Assembly: GCF_002849225.1 (NCBI RefSeq)
Contig: NZ_PKMC01000001.1
Location: 639,942 to 703,941, forward strand
Length of the DNA stretch: 64,000 nt
Origin: Actinomyces sp. UMB0138
GTDB taxonomy: Bacteria; Bacillota; Negativicutes; Veillonellales; Veillonellaceae
Direction of reading: 5' to 3'
Below are positions 56,032-64,000 of the stretch, one piece after another. Under the pieces are notes generated by a model, which did not search any database, had not been told where the DNA came from, and saw nothing but the letters and a program-made list of their open reading frames with translations. The first letter of the stretch is position 1; every line of letters starts with the position of its first letter. A program made the translations under genes and the position numbers.

Positions 56032-57577
56032 GTAGTTTCTGCAGGCCCTGGTAGGCCGACAGCCGCTCGTTGATCGGCTCTGCCAGTGCTATGCGCAATT
56101 GCGTTCCTATAGCTTTCCTTAGCTTGCGTTCTGCCCGCCGGGTGGCCCGTGCCGCTCCGTTCATAACGAATAGTGACGAGACGAGCGCGGTAAGCGCTCC
56201 GGCGAGCAAACCCCCAACAAGTAATTCCAGTGGGATGGGCAGCCCCTGCCACGTAGGCGGAGACACCTCTATCGCAAGGAAATGCAGGACAAAGTTGACG
56301 GCGAGCCATCCGAGTCCGGCAACCGCTACCCCAGCAAAAATAAGCTGCAAGAATGCGACCATTCGCCACCACAGCGGTACTCGGCGTTCATCTAACTGGG
56401 CTTTGCCAAGGGCGCTATCGAGCGGATCAGCTAATGTGGGCAGTATTTCCGCCACCGTGGCAGACATGTCCGAGCGATAGGCGGCAGGTAACGAACGCGT
56501 CTTGTTAGCCCCCACCTGCCGTACCGACCGAGCCAGATCGGAACTGGTAATGGCAGGTGCGGCCGGTAGCGAGGTATGCCCTATCACCTTGTTGCCCGCA
56601 TTGATTCGCAACCGCCGCAGTGGATCCGGACGCAGGCGTCGCACCCACGAGATTACCGGCCAGCCGGTCCATAAGCCGGCTCGATGTTTGTACGATTTGC
56701 CGACTGCTTGGGCTACGGTTTGGGCGCCCGAGGAGCGAAATGCCGCATCGCTGACGCCTGTTAAGTCCCGATCGGCAACGGGGGCTCCAACCTTACCCGT
56801 GCCCACTTCCTTGGCAAGTTCTGCCCTAATTGAGTCAAGGTCCGCTTCAAGCCGCTGCCATGCTGCTTGTTTTTCTTCTGCCATAGAGGAAACGGTCTGA
56901 CGAAGCCGATCTATCCCTTCCCCGCTAAGTGCGGATACTCCTAAGACTGTCGTATCAACGCCATCCGAAGCAAAAACCTGCTTGCAGTGGGCCAGAAGAC
57001 GCGCCTGCTCCGCTACTGGTACCTGATCGATATGGGTCATAACTGTGCGGGTTATTCCGGCATGAGCAGCAAAGGAGCGAACGAAGCCCTGATGAAGGCT
57101 AGCATCGGCATATTTTTGCGGATCGACAACCCACACCAACACGTCAACTTTCTTTGCAAATTCGGCGGTAATCTGCCTGTGTTCAATCGCGTAGGAGTCT
57201 ACGTCTGGCAAATCCAGCAGCACCGTGTTGGGCGGGAAGTTGGGATCGCGCACTACCGCCCTCTCGGCTACTCCGAGCCAATCCAACACTCGGTCTGCAT
57301 CTGCGCCTTCTGCAACGGCCGCTAACGGTGAGGTAGTGGTTGGACGGCGCGCGCTGGCGCTGGCAATCTCGGAGCCCGCAACGGCATTGAAAAGAGAGGA
57401 TTTTCCGGACCCAGTGGCACCCAGGAAAGCCACTACCGTGGTCTCCATACCGGCATCCATCCTACCTGCCGCATTTTGCCGAACTGCCTGGTAGCGCCTG
57501 GATATTTCTGCGGGAAGCATTTCCTTAGTCGCAGCAAATACCTCATCAAACAACTCGATCTTGTCTATCAGGCTCAC
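56021..57577 (-). CDS. Dynamin-like GTPase, second of pair (DynB/YfjP-type)
   Basis: About 518-aa membrane-associated GTPase. G1 GATGSGKSSLFNAVAG, G2 around RRPTTTSPL, G3 LLDLPDVDSYA, G4 TMTHIDQ-like THIDQVP. Two hydrophobic hairpins near the C-terminus (about 415-445 and 460-485) should insert into the membrane, then a basic tail. Pairs of adjacent dynamin-like GTPases (DynA/DynB in Streptomyces septation) are known in actinobacteria and suggest a cell-division or membrane-remodelling role. GTG 57577 is preferred because GGGTGG lies five bases upstream and it shares one base with the upstream stop; GTG 57586 is in frame too. Confidence 0.75.
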   Translation of the reverse strand: MSLIDKIELFDEVFAATKEMLPAEISRRYQAVRQNAAGRMDAGMETTVVAFLGATGSGKSSLFNAVAGSEIASASARRPTTTSPLAAVAEGADADRVLDWLGVAERAVVRDPNFPPNTVLLDLPDVDSYAIEHRQITAEFAKKVDVLVWVVDPQKYADASLHQGFVRSFAAHAGITRTVMTHIDQVPVAEQARLLAHCKQVFASDGVDTTVLGVSALSGEGIDRLRQTVSSMAEEKQAAWQRLEADLDSIRAELAKEVGTGKVGAPVADRDLTGVSDAAFRSSGAQTVAQAVGKSYKHRAGLWTGWPVISWVRRLRPDPLRRLRINAGNKVIGHTSLPAAPAITSSDLARSVRQVGANKTRSLPAAYRSDMSATVAEILPTLADPLDSALGKAQLDERRVPLWWRMVAFLQLIFAGVAVAGLGWLAVNFVLHFLAIEVSPPTWQGLPIPLELLVGGLLAGALTALVSSLFVMNGAARATRRAERKLRKAIGTQLRIALAEPINERLSAYQGLQKLLSA

Positions 57578-59259
57578 TATTTCCACCCCTGCGCAACCTG
57601 ATTAGCTGCCTGGCGCAGCGGTTCGATAGGTTCAGCTTCAGGGATTGCATCATAGGCATCCGCGAGGACGAAATCCAGTAGCTCTGCCACTCTGGAGAGT
57701 AAATCTTCACGTGCTTCCCGAGCCATCGTTCGTACGGCCTGATCACCGAACACGGCCTCTAAAAGACGCTGCGCTACAACGGCAGTCCCGCCAGCTACCC
57801 CAAGCTCGGCTCCGGTAAGTCCCCCGGTTGAAGCAAAGATGACAAGCATCAGCGCAACTCCAAGGACGTTTACCCCGATCGAGAGGATGCGTGCAGTAGT
57901 CTTCTTTGAATCTGACTGTTCGCGCAGCCGAGTCAACAAGGAACGCTGCCATTGACGCACCAAATATGCGCCTTTTTCAACCAGTACTTGCTCATCTAAC
58001 GGGGATAGCTGCGCCCCTAAATTTCTTGTTTCCGCACGATTCGACCAGCGCAGCGCCACTTGTTCCCGAGCCTGTTCTGCCTTGTCTACCACGATGGAGG
58101 CTAGACCGTCCTCTAAAGCCTCCTCGACGGGCTCAACCGGCGCGGGCTTGCCTCGCAGAGCATTCCACAGTCTGTCCCGCCAGTGTGAAATCTGGTTTTC
58201 CAATGAGCGGAAGAAATCAGAGGTGCCCACTATGTCTTGCCACCGCGCCAAGACTTCCCCGCGCAAAAGCGTGCCATCGGCGGTGGCATCTTCTATTCCG
58301 TCAAGAGCGTCCACTCGGGCCGTCTCTATGTCGCTAATCGCATGCTCCCGGGCATCGTCTTGGTCTTTGGCGCCGCCGATCACCATCTGGGTACGCTCAA
58401 GCAGCTCCCCGATCGCACCTTTCAAAGTACGTTTCGCAATGGCGGATCTGGAGGCAGCGTCTGAAGCTAAAGTATTGAGCCAAGTCTTGAGCTCGGCGAC
58501 GTACTGCGCCGGTAGTTTGCCCTGTTCTAACGCCAGTTCGGGAATTTGGAAAACGGGGGCCTCCCCTAAAGAGGATTCTGCCAGGTGGGAGCGCAAATCT
58601 GCCTCAATTTGGGCTCCTTGAGCCGCTGGTAGCCGGTTGAGGACGACGGCTACAGCAATGTCGCGTCTAGCTGCCTCGTCCAGCACCTCCCAGGCCTTCG
58701 CATCAGCGTAGCGCGCGGCGGTAGTAACAAAAACCCACAGATCCGCAGCGGAGAGTAGCTGGTTAGCCAGTCGCCTGTTGTCGTCTACTACAGAATCGAT
58801 ATCTGGCGCGTCTAGTAAAGCAAGCCCCTCCTGGAGGCTGTCACATTCACGAATCTCAATGGATGTCCATGCCTCTTTTACCTCGGCCGGCGTCGGCGCT
58901 GCATCCGCTTCCACGCGTACTCTAGCCAGTGACGGTAAAATGCGCTGGTCAGCAAACCACCGCCCATCTGTTTTGGCATGGAGCAAAAGCGGCCGGCGGG
59001 TGGTCGGGCGAATCACGGAAGAAGCCGACACCTCGCGTCCCACAAGGGCATTGATAATCGTAGACTTCCCCGCACCCGTGGAACCGCCAATTACTCCAAG
59101 TAAGGGAGCATCGAGGTTTCGAGTGCGGGGAATGATGTGGTCGTCCAGGCGATGAACGAGCCCGTCCCGAGCCGGCCTCCACTGGGTTGCTAGATCCATT
59201 TCAAAACGTAACGCCGAAAGTGCATCACGCAACTGCAGAAGGTCAGCTTCGGGACTCAT
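57577..59259 (-). CDS. Dynamin-like GTPase, first of pair (DynA-type)
   Basis: 560 aa. G1 GGSTGAGKSTIINALVG, G2 RPTTRRPLLL, G3 LLDAPDIDSVVDDN, G4 VVLNRLPA. A long helical middle (about 240-420) resembles the stalk of bacterial dynamin-like proteins; a membrane hairpin (about 450-490, GVNVLGVALMLVIFASTGGL) and a helical tail follow. It ends exactly where the second GTPase begins, so the two are expressed as a heteromeric pair. No phage or toxin genes nearby. Exact cellular role is not proven; septum or membrane repair are both plausible. Confidence 0.75.
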   Translation of the reverse strand: MSPEADLLQLRDALSALRFEMDLATQWRPARDGLVHRLDDHIIPRTRNLDAPLLGVIGGSTGAGKSTIINALVGREVSASSVIRPTTRRPLLLHAKTDGRWFADQRILPSLARVRVEADAAPTPAEVKEAWTSIEIRECDSLQEGLALLDAPDIDSVVDDNRRLANQLLSAADLWVFVTTAARYADAKAWEVLDEAARRDIAVAVVLNRLPAAQGAQIEADLRSHLAESSLGEAPVFQIPELALEQGKLPAQYVAELKTWLNTLASDAASRSAIAKRTLKGAIGELLERTQMVIGGAKDQDDAREHAISDIETARVDALDGIEDATADGTLLRGEVLARWQDIVGTSDFFRSLENQISHWRDRLWNALRGKPAPVEPVEEALEDGLASIVVDKAEQAREQVALRWSNRAETRNLGAQLSPLDEQVLVEKGAYLVRQWQRSLLTRLREQSDSKKTTARILSIGVNVLGVALMLVIFASTGGLTGAELGVAGGTAVVAQRLLEAVFGDQAVRTMAREAREDLLSRVAELLDFVLADAYDAIPEAEPIEPLRQAANQVAQGWK

Positions 59260-59271
59260 CGATCATCCTTT

Positions 59272-60594
59272 TTAGTTATCGGTGCTTATTTGCGGTTTGG
59301 CGTAGCATTCCTCAGGCTCCCAAGTTGCCACGTCAGCTTCGGTTTGATCGCCGGAGATGATGTTCTTTACCTCGCCGGCATCGGGGAACCATACGTATGG
59401 GATTCCCCGCTGATCGGCTGCCTTGATCTGTTTTCCGAATTTCGCAGCCTTCGGCGCAGTGTCTGCGCTAATGCCGCGGTTTCGGAGGGCATCCGCAATC
59501 CGGTTGGACTCTGCCCGATGCTCCTCATCTGTGACGGCAACGAGGACGCAGGTAGGTACCTTCCGGGAGGAAGTAGCCAGGCCCTCTGCAAGCACGCGCG
59601 AAACAAGCCGGGACACGCCAATTGACATGCCCACGCCCGGGTAGGTGCGTTTCCCGTCGCTCGCCAGCGAATCGTAGCGGCCACCAGAACAGATGGACCC
59701 CAGATTTTCGTGACCGGTGACCGTAGTCTCGTAAACCGTACCGGTGTAGTAATCCAATCCGCGGGCAATAGATAGATCGCCCGTTACCGTGCCCGGAACG
59801 CGTTCTTCGGTCTGCGTCAACAGATCGATGAGCTCGCCCATGCCCTCTTCTAGCAACTCGCTCTTGCAGGCTAGCGCATCAACTTGGGAACGAATCTGCG
59901 CGGCGTCACCCTGAATCTGGGCCATCTGCAGCAGCTTTTCCCTAGCTTCTTCGGCAAAACCGAGTTCTGCCATTTCTTCGCCTACGCCCTCGGCACCGAT
60001 CTTGTCCAGCTTATCCAAGCACCGTAGGGCCCCTTCTACGTCAGTAACCCCGACAGCTTCGCAGTAGCCCTGCACAATCTTGCGGTTGTTCACGCGAATT
60101 GTGATGGGAGGAATCGGAAGAGAGGAAAGCACTCGAGCCATGACAACCGCGACCTCGACCTCGTGGAAAAATGGCAGTGAGCCATCGCCGACGATGTCGA
60201 TATCAGCCTGGGTAAATTCACGGAAGCGACCGTCCTGAGGACGTTCCCCGCGCCAAACTTTCTGAATCTGATAGCGCTTGAACGGGAAAGTCAATGCGCC
60301 GCGATTTTCCAGCACGTAGCGAGCAAAGGGCACTGTTAGATCAAAATGCAATCCGAGCTGCCGAGGATCTTCAGCGGCCTTTACTGGATCCTCTTGTAGC
60401 CTGCGCAACAAATAGATCTCTTTTGAGGTTTCGCCCTTCCGGAGCAATTCACTTACCGGCTCAATTGCGCGCGTTTCAATATTGGCGAAGCCGTGCAGCT
60501 CGAAACCCTGCCTGATCTTTTGCAGGATGTAGTTTTCGACTACCCGCCCTTCGGGCAGCCATTCAGGAAAACCTGACAGTGAAGTTTTCGACAT
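59272..60594 (-). CDS. hisS: Histidyl-tRNA synthetase
   Basis: Class II synthetase of 440 aa. Motif 2 region QIQKVWRGERPQDGRFREFTQ, histidine-A signature RGLDYYTGTVYET, GGRYDSLASDG and the C-terminal anticodon-binding domain (VPTCVLVAVTDEEHR). Motif 1 is less typical but length and order are right. ATG with GAGGA upstream. Follows the MBL hydrolase gene with 15 bases between, as Rv2580c follows Rv2581c. Confidence 0.95.
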   Translation of the reverse strand: MSKTSLSGFPEWLPEGRVVENYILQKIRQGFELHGFANIETRAIEPVSELLRKGETSKEIYLLRRLQEDPVKAAEDPRQLGLHFDLTVPFARYVLENRGALTFPFKRYQIQKVWRGERPQDGRFREFTQADIDIVGDGSLPFFHEVEVAVVMARVLSSLPIPPITIRVNNRKIVQGYCEAVGVTDVEGALRCLDKLDKIGAEGVGEEMAELGFAEEAREKLLQMAQIQGDAAQIRSQVDALACKSELLEEGMGELIDLLTQTEERVPGTVTGDLSIARGLDYYTGTVYETTVTGHENLGSICSGGRYDSLASDGKRTYPGVGMSIGVSRLVSRVLAEGLATSSRKVPTCVLVAVTDEEHRAESNRIADALRNRGISADTAPKAAKFGKQIKAADQRGIPYVWFPDAGEVKNIISGDQTEADVATWEPEECYAKPQISTDN

Positions 60595-60609
60595 TCCTCT
60601 TCCTTATAA

Positions 60610-61314
60610 CTAACCCGCGATACGTGCCTGTACAAGGTACGGGTTCGTTCGTTTTTCAACATCCATGGTAGTTGGGCCACCGTGCCCGGGAAGCAGTACG
60701 GTAGCTGGATCTATCACGTTTTGCAGCGTGCGCAAAGTGTGCAACATTTGCTCCTGGTCGCCGCCCACCAAGTCGGTTCGTCCGACAGAACCAGAGAAAA
60801 TTACGTCCGCAGCGAGGGCGAACAACTCTGAGTTGTCAAGCAGTCGGGCACCCGGCCCCTCCAATGGCCCCGCGCCAAGGAAAAGCATCGACCCCTCGGT
60901 GTGCCCCGGAGCAGGGACAGCGCGCAGAGCTACTCCCTCGACCAATTCCGTAGGCTGAGTGAGCATCTGCGGCGGTAGCTCCTGCACGTTCGTGGGACGC
61001 ACCCACTCGGTGTTACCTGTTTGAGCCATTGCTGCCGAGAGCAGATTGTCCAAGAGCGGATTATCCATGCGATACAAGTCCGGCGAGGGTACGTAAACGG
61101 GCTTGTCGCCGGCAATCTTGGCTGCATCCCACACATGATCAGGGTGGCCATGAGTGCACAGCACCGCCCCCACCTCTAGGTCATTCTTCTCTAGCGTGGC
61201 AAGGATCTCCCTAGCATGACCAGCACCTGGATCCACTACCAACGCCTGCTTTTGCACATTCAAAATATACGTATTCGCGGCAAAAAATGGCGCTACCAAG
61301 GTGTTTATTTGCAT
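60610..61314 (-). CDS. MBL-fold hydrolase, glyoxalase II-like
   Basis: 234-aa metallo-beta-lactamase fold enzyme. Metal motif CTHGHPDHVWD, third His in PAPGHTEGSMLF, Asp/His in SGSVGRTDLVGGD and final LLPGHGGPTT. This is the relA-hisS-associated hydrolase (Rv2581c-like) usually annotated hydroxyacylglutathione hydrolase; actinobacteria lack glutathione, so the real substrate may be another thioester or persulfide. Starts 152 bases from the divergent DUF349 gene. Confidence 0.88.
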   Translation of the reverse strand: MQINTLVAPFFAANTYILNVQKQALVVDPGAGHAREILATLEKNDLEVGAVLCTHGHPDHVWDAAKIAGDKPVYVPSPDLYRMDNPLLDNLLSAAMAQTGNTEWVRPTNVQELPPQMLTQPTELVEGVALRAVPAPGHTEGSMLFLGAGPLEGPGARLLDNSELFALAADVIFSGSVGRTDLVGGDQEQMLHTLRTLQNVIDPATVLLPGHGGPTTMDVEKRTNPYLVQARIAG

Positions 61315-61373
61315 GGGGCCATACTATCGCACAGCGCACTTATTGCCCTTTCACTTTAGAGCCACTTACACAG

Positions 61374-61400
61374 TACAATGACACAGAGCACATGTGCTCT
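61374..61400 (+). promoter_or_regulatory. Promoter -10 and perfect 16-bp palindrome before DUF349 gene
   Basis: TACAAT (61374-61379) is a good -10. Six bases later AGAGCACATGTGCTCT (61385-61400) is an exact palindrome covering the expected transcription start, a classical repressor position. It is not a LexA box. The remaining leader to the GTG at 61467 shows no other clear signal. A -35 is weak. Confidence 0.5.
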
Positions 61401-61466
61401 AATAATCTAGGCTTCGGCCGCTATAAACCTACGGGTTCGCCCGTCCAAGTGATTGAAGGTTGCACC

Positions 61467-62774
61467 GTGAGCGATTCGCCCACCCAGAACGTATCCAACG
61501 AACATCCCCTGCCCCAAGCCCCTGTTGATGATCCGGCTGCTCAGGCGGCCCGTCAATTCGGTCGAGTCAGTGACGATGGCACCATTTGGGTAAAAGAAGC
61601 AGGCTCCGAACGGGCTGTCGGCCAGTTCCCCGACCAGCTGCCAGAAGATCCACTAGGTCTTTACGTTCGCCGCTATCTTGACTTGCAAGCGCAGATTGAG
61701 CTTTTCGAAGGCCGTCTCCCGCACCTCAATGGCAAAGAAATCGACCAGACTCTTAGCAGTCTGGAAGAAGCCGTGCGTGAACCGGCTGTCGTCGGTGACG
61801 TGGATGCGCTCCGCACCCGGGTTGAACAGCTGAAGCAGAAGGCCACCGAGGCCAAGGCTGCCGCAAAGGAACGCAGGGCAGAGCAGAAGGCCGAAGCTCT
61901 CGCTCGGCGCACCAAGATCGTTGAAGAAGCTGAGGCAGTCGCCGCTCAGGATCCGGGTCGTACTCAGTGGAAACACTCCTCGCAAAAATTGCGCGATCTC
62001 CTTGAACAGTGGAAGTCAGAACAGCGCAAGGGACCGCGTCTTGATCGTCCCACGGAGGACGGTTTGTGGAAGCGCTTCTCTGGAGCCCGTACTGTCTTTG
62101 ATCGTCACCGTCGCCAGTTCTTCTCTAAGCTCGATGCCTCTCAGGCCGAAGCTAAGAAGGTGAAGCAGGATCTGGTACGCCGCGCAGAAGAACTATCTGC
62201 CTCCACTGATTGGGGTCCCACTGCTGGCGCCTACCGTGATCTCATGAACGAATGGCGCCGAGCCGGACGTGCCTCCCGCAAGGATGACGATGCCCTTTGG
62301 GAACGCTTCCGCAAGGCTCAGCAGACATTCTTCGACGCCAAGAACGCCCAGAACGCTGCTCTGGAAGGAGAATTCAAGCAGAACCTGGTTCTGAAGGAAG
62401 CCCTCTTGCAGAAGATCGAGGCAATCCTCCCAGTAACTGACATTGAGGCTGCCAAGGCTAAGCTGCGTCCTCTGCAAGACGAGTGGGACGAGATCGGGCA
62501 TGTGCCGCGTGCCGACAAGTCCAGGATCGAGTCTCGCATGCGTGCGGTCGAAGATGCTATCCGCAAGGCGGAAGAGGACGAATGGCGGCGAACTGACCCC
62601 GAAACGAAGGCTCGCGCCCAGGGCATGCTCGGCCAGCTCGAGGTAAAGCTAGAAGATCTTTCCAAGAAGATCGAAAAGGCAAACGAGGCCGGAGACACCG
62701 CTAAGGCTGCAAAGCTACAGGATTCATACGACACCGCTAAGCAGTGGTTCGATCAGATTAGCTCGCAAGCCTAA
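61467..62774 (+). CDS. DUF349 domain protein
   Basis: 435-aa soluble, highly charged helical protein with three or more repeats of the DUF349 type (for example WKHSSQKLRDLLEQWKSEQR, LMNEWRRAGRASRKDDDALW, LQDEWDEIGHVPRADKSRIE). An N-terminal acidic/proline region and a helical region KQKATEAKAAAKERRAEQKA precede them. DUF349 proteins are found next to relA in actinobacteria; function unknown. GTG 61467 with GAAGG nine bases upstream is chosen; the open frame continues to 61287 but that extension crosses the promoter and palindrome. Confidence 0.85.
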   Translation: MSDSPTQNVSNEHPLPQAPVDDPAAQAARQFGRVSDDGTIWVKEAGSERAVGQFPDQLPEDPLGLYVRRYLDLQAQIELFEGRLPHLNGKEIDQTLSSLEEAVREPAVVGDVDALRTRVEQLKQKATEAKAAAKERRAEQKAEALARRTKIVEEAEAVAAQDPGRTQWKHSSQKLRDLLEQWKSEQRKGPRLDRPTEDGLWKRFSGARTVFDRHRRQFFSKLDASQAEAKKVKQDLVRRAEELSASTDWGPTAGAYRDLMNEWRRAGRASRKDDDALWERFRKAQQTFFDAKNAQNAALEGEFKQNLVLKEALLQKIEAILPVTDIEAAKAKLRPLQDEWDEIGHVPRADKSRIESRMRAVEDAIRKAEEDEWRRTDPETKARAQGMLGQLEVKLEDLSKKIEKANEAGDTAKAAKLQDSYDTAKQWFDQISSQA

Positions 62775-62796
62775 TTTTCCACAGCAAATTTTACAC

Positions 62797-62836
62797 AGGT
62801 GGCGGCTCACTTAGTTGAGTCGCCACCTTCTTTTTT
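62797..62836 (+). terminator. Terminator after DUF349 gene
   Basis: Arms 62797-62809 and 62816-62828 pair over 13 bases (one offset base on each side), loop CTTAGT, followed by TCTTTTTT to 62836. A classical intrinsic terminator 22 bases after the stop. Confidence 0.9.
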
Positions 62837-62850
62837 GGCAGCTTTGCACT

Positions 62851-63351
62851 ATGCAAGAAATGATTTACTTTGCGGGCAAAACGGCGCCTCTCACGCCCCG
62901 AATCCACGGCATCTATCGGCCCCTGTGTACGGGCAAAGTTCTAACTGAACTCGCGAAAAATTTTTGGGTATTCCTGCCCGAGCTGAAAACCCCATATTTA
63001 AGAGCCAGAGCATGCCAGCAGATTCTCCCTGCCAGTGGGGTAATCACCGGACCTACGGTTGCCTGGGTTATGCAGGGAGGTACGCCCGCTCCCCTGTGGT
63101 GCGCCGGGCGGTCTACTGCTAGCAGGGCGGGCCGTACGATCTACCGCCACCTGAGCCGATACCTAAAAATTGCTGGCATTCGCCTTAGTTACCCCAATCA
63201 AGCGCTCGCGGACCTAGCGTGCTACGGCGACGATCAGGAATTCGACACCTGGGCCGGCGCGCTACTGGAATGCGGTGCGAAAGTTCATGGAGCGCTCGCC
63301 CTCACTGGCAAAAAGGTGTCCGGGAGCAAGCGGCTGGCTGCTCTAGCGTGA
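62851..63351 (+). CDS. Unassigned protein, weakly AbiEi-antitoxin-like
   Basis: 166 aa, no confident family. The middle reads LPASGVITGPTVAWVMQGG and the end IRLSYPNQALADLACYGDDQ followed by GALLECGAKVHG. This order (a 'transferable-site' TGPTAAW-like segment, then a P-x-x-A-L-D-L-A-C-like segment) resembles actinobacterial proteins annotated as AbiEi-type antitoxin or endonuclease-like, but no partner toxin gene is adjacent. ATG 62851 is used because the earlier TTG start lies within the terminator. It converges with relA, overlapping it by nine bases. Confidence 0.5.
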   Translation: MQEMIYFAGKTAPLTPRIHGIYRPLCTGKVLTELAKNFWVFLPELKTPYLRARACQQILPASGVITGPTVAWVMQGGTPAPLWCAGRSTASRAGRTIYRHLSRYLKIAGIRLSYPNQALADLACYGDDQEFDTWAGALLECGAKVHGALALTGKKVSGSKRLAALA

Positions 63352-64000
63352 GTTGGTTACCCTCTTTGCAGAGAACACCCCATCAATACGTGTCAATGCC
63401 GACAGGATTGCGCTAAGGTGGGAAGCTTCGGCCATTTCGAAGGTCCACCGCTGGGTCGCTACCCTATCTGAGCTAGTAGCAGCGGAAACTGACATTACGT
63501 TTACGTGATAATCAGAGAGCACACGGGTAACGTCGTTCAGCAGCCCTTCCCTGTCGAGGGATTCTATTTGCACCTGCACCAAGAATGCGGAATGAGGATG
63601 CTCTTCCCACTGCACCTCGATTATTCGCTCCGGGTGCCTGGAAAGATTCTTTACATTCGAGCAGTCTCGTCTGTGCACAGACACGCCTTGCCCACGAGTT
63701 ATGAAACCGATGATCTGGTCCCCAGGAACTGGAGTGCAGCATTTGGCAAGCTTGGTCCAAATTGTTGAGTCATTTCCTTCGACCAACACCCCGTTATTGC
63801 CCGACCGGGAGCGTTTGGTCCTAGCAGGCGTTACGGCCTCGGCTAAGGTTTCTTCCGAACCCGACTCACCACCAGCTTGCTCAAGCAGCTTAGTAGTCAC
63901 GTTTGCTGCCGAAATATGACCGTCCCCAATAGCCGCGTACAGGCCGCTCACGTCGACGTAGCCAAAGTCGGTGGCAACCGCGGTAAGAGATTCACGAGTC
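63343..64000 (-). CDS. relA: Bifunctional (p)ppGpp synthetase/hydrolase RelA, C-terminal part
   Basis: Only the last about 218 codons lie in the window; the frame is open to base 64000, so the catalytic HD and synthetase domains are outside. Visible: the end of the helical/TGS-linked region with GLYAAIGDGHISA, the conserved cysteine zinc-finger region AKCCTPVPGDQIIGFITRGQGVSVHRRDCSN, and the C-terminal ACT domain (LVQVQIESLDREGLLNDVTR). This is the regulatory half of the stringent-response enzyme. Neighbours hisS and MBL hydrolase match Rv2580c-Rv2583c. Confidence 0.93.
   Translation of the reverse strand, partial: TRESLTAVATDFGYVDVSGLYAAIGDGHISAANVTTKLLEQAGGESGSEETLAEAVTPARTKRSRSGNNGVLVEGNDSTIWTKLAKCCTPVPGDQIIGFITRGQGVSVHRRDCSNVKNLSRHPERIIEVQWEEHPHSAFLVQVQIESLDREGLLNDVTRVLSDYHVNVMSVSAATSSDRVATQRWTFEMAEASHLSAILSALTRIDGVFSAKRVTNSR

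Noticed and set aside
61287-61466. N-terminal 60-residue extension of the DUF349 protein
   Set aside because: Crosses the probable promoter and operator, has cysteines and aromatic residues unlike the rest, and a better GTG with ribosome site exists at 61467.
1-64000. Mobile elements, CRISPR arrays, tRNA/rRNA genes, prophage
   Set aside because: No transposase, integrase or repeat-spacer pattern, and no tRNA-like cloverleaf or CCA end was recognised; all regions are accounted for by core genes. A tRNAscan and repeat search could still find something missed by eye.

Overview
The window is a gene-dense, moderately GC-rich stretch of an actinobacterial chromosome. Diagnostic genes are RbpA, an actinobacterial mIHF, a GarA/FtsR/MerR cluster, a PafB/PafC pair of WYL regulators beside a HelY-type helicase, Lnt next to a polyprenol-phosphate-mannose synthase, and a Walker-A-less PriA. 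The AroK-AroB fusion, the separate (unfused) lnt and ppm1 and the gene content fit the Actinomycetaceae (Actinomyces/Trueperella/Arcanobacterium-like), but genus and species cannot be read from this sequence. I found no insertion sequences, prophage, CRISPR, tRNA or rRNA genes. Nearly everything is core housekeeping.

Layout. 1-5204 (+): end of a CPA2 antiporter, aminopeptidase N, then FHA protein, FtsR-like MerR and a second MerR. 5267-8496 (-): an NCS2 purine permease fused to an OHCU-decarboxylase-like domain, and an MFS transporter. 8565-9753 (+): trmO and rbpA. 9797-16831 (-): pafB-pafC, a small membrane protein, helY, lnt, ppm1. 16853-17962 (+): DUF3866 protein. 17966-52789: about 35 kb read only from the minus strand. 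Read 5'->3' on that strand it contains aspS, yciO-type gene, BCCT transporter, rarA, rpsD, DUF948 gene, a 59-aa coupled gene, alaS, ruvX, mltG, aroE, a prepilin peptidase, aroC, aroKB, a degenerate second aroK, efp, nusB, then pyrR-pyrB-pyrC-carA-carB-pyrF, mihF-gmk-rpoZ-coaBC-metK, priA-fmt-rsmB-rpe. 52893-56031 (+): MFS transporter and DEAD-box helicase. 56021-61314 (-): two dynamin-like GTPases, hisS, MBL hydrolase. 61467-63351 (+): DUF349 protein and an unassigned gene. 63343-64000 (-): 3' part of relA, cut by the window end.

How genes work together. The minus-strand run joins two blocks that are separate in Mycobacterium tuberculosis: one resembling relA-hisS-aspS-rarA-alaS-ruvX-mltG-aroE-aro-efp-nusB, the other resembling pyrR...pyrF-mihF-gmk-rpoZ-coaBC-metK-priA-fmt-rsmB-rpe. 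Together they cover tRNA charging, the shikimate pathway, complete de novo UMP synthesis except pyrD/pyrE, CoA and SAM synthesis, transcription factors and replication restart. Many genes overlap by 1-8 nt, so translational coupling is pervasive.

Most notable: a near-consensus PyrR-binding loop directly before the pyrR ribosome binding site; a permease-OHCU fusion whose decarboxylase domain seems to lack catalytic residues; a shikimate-kinase pseudoenzyme coupled to AroKB; dyad elements in the rbpA and DUF349-gene promoters; an adjacent pair of dynamin-like GTPases; and a short coupled gene before alaS. I did not find a clearly new multi-gene system.
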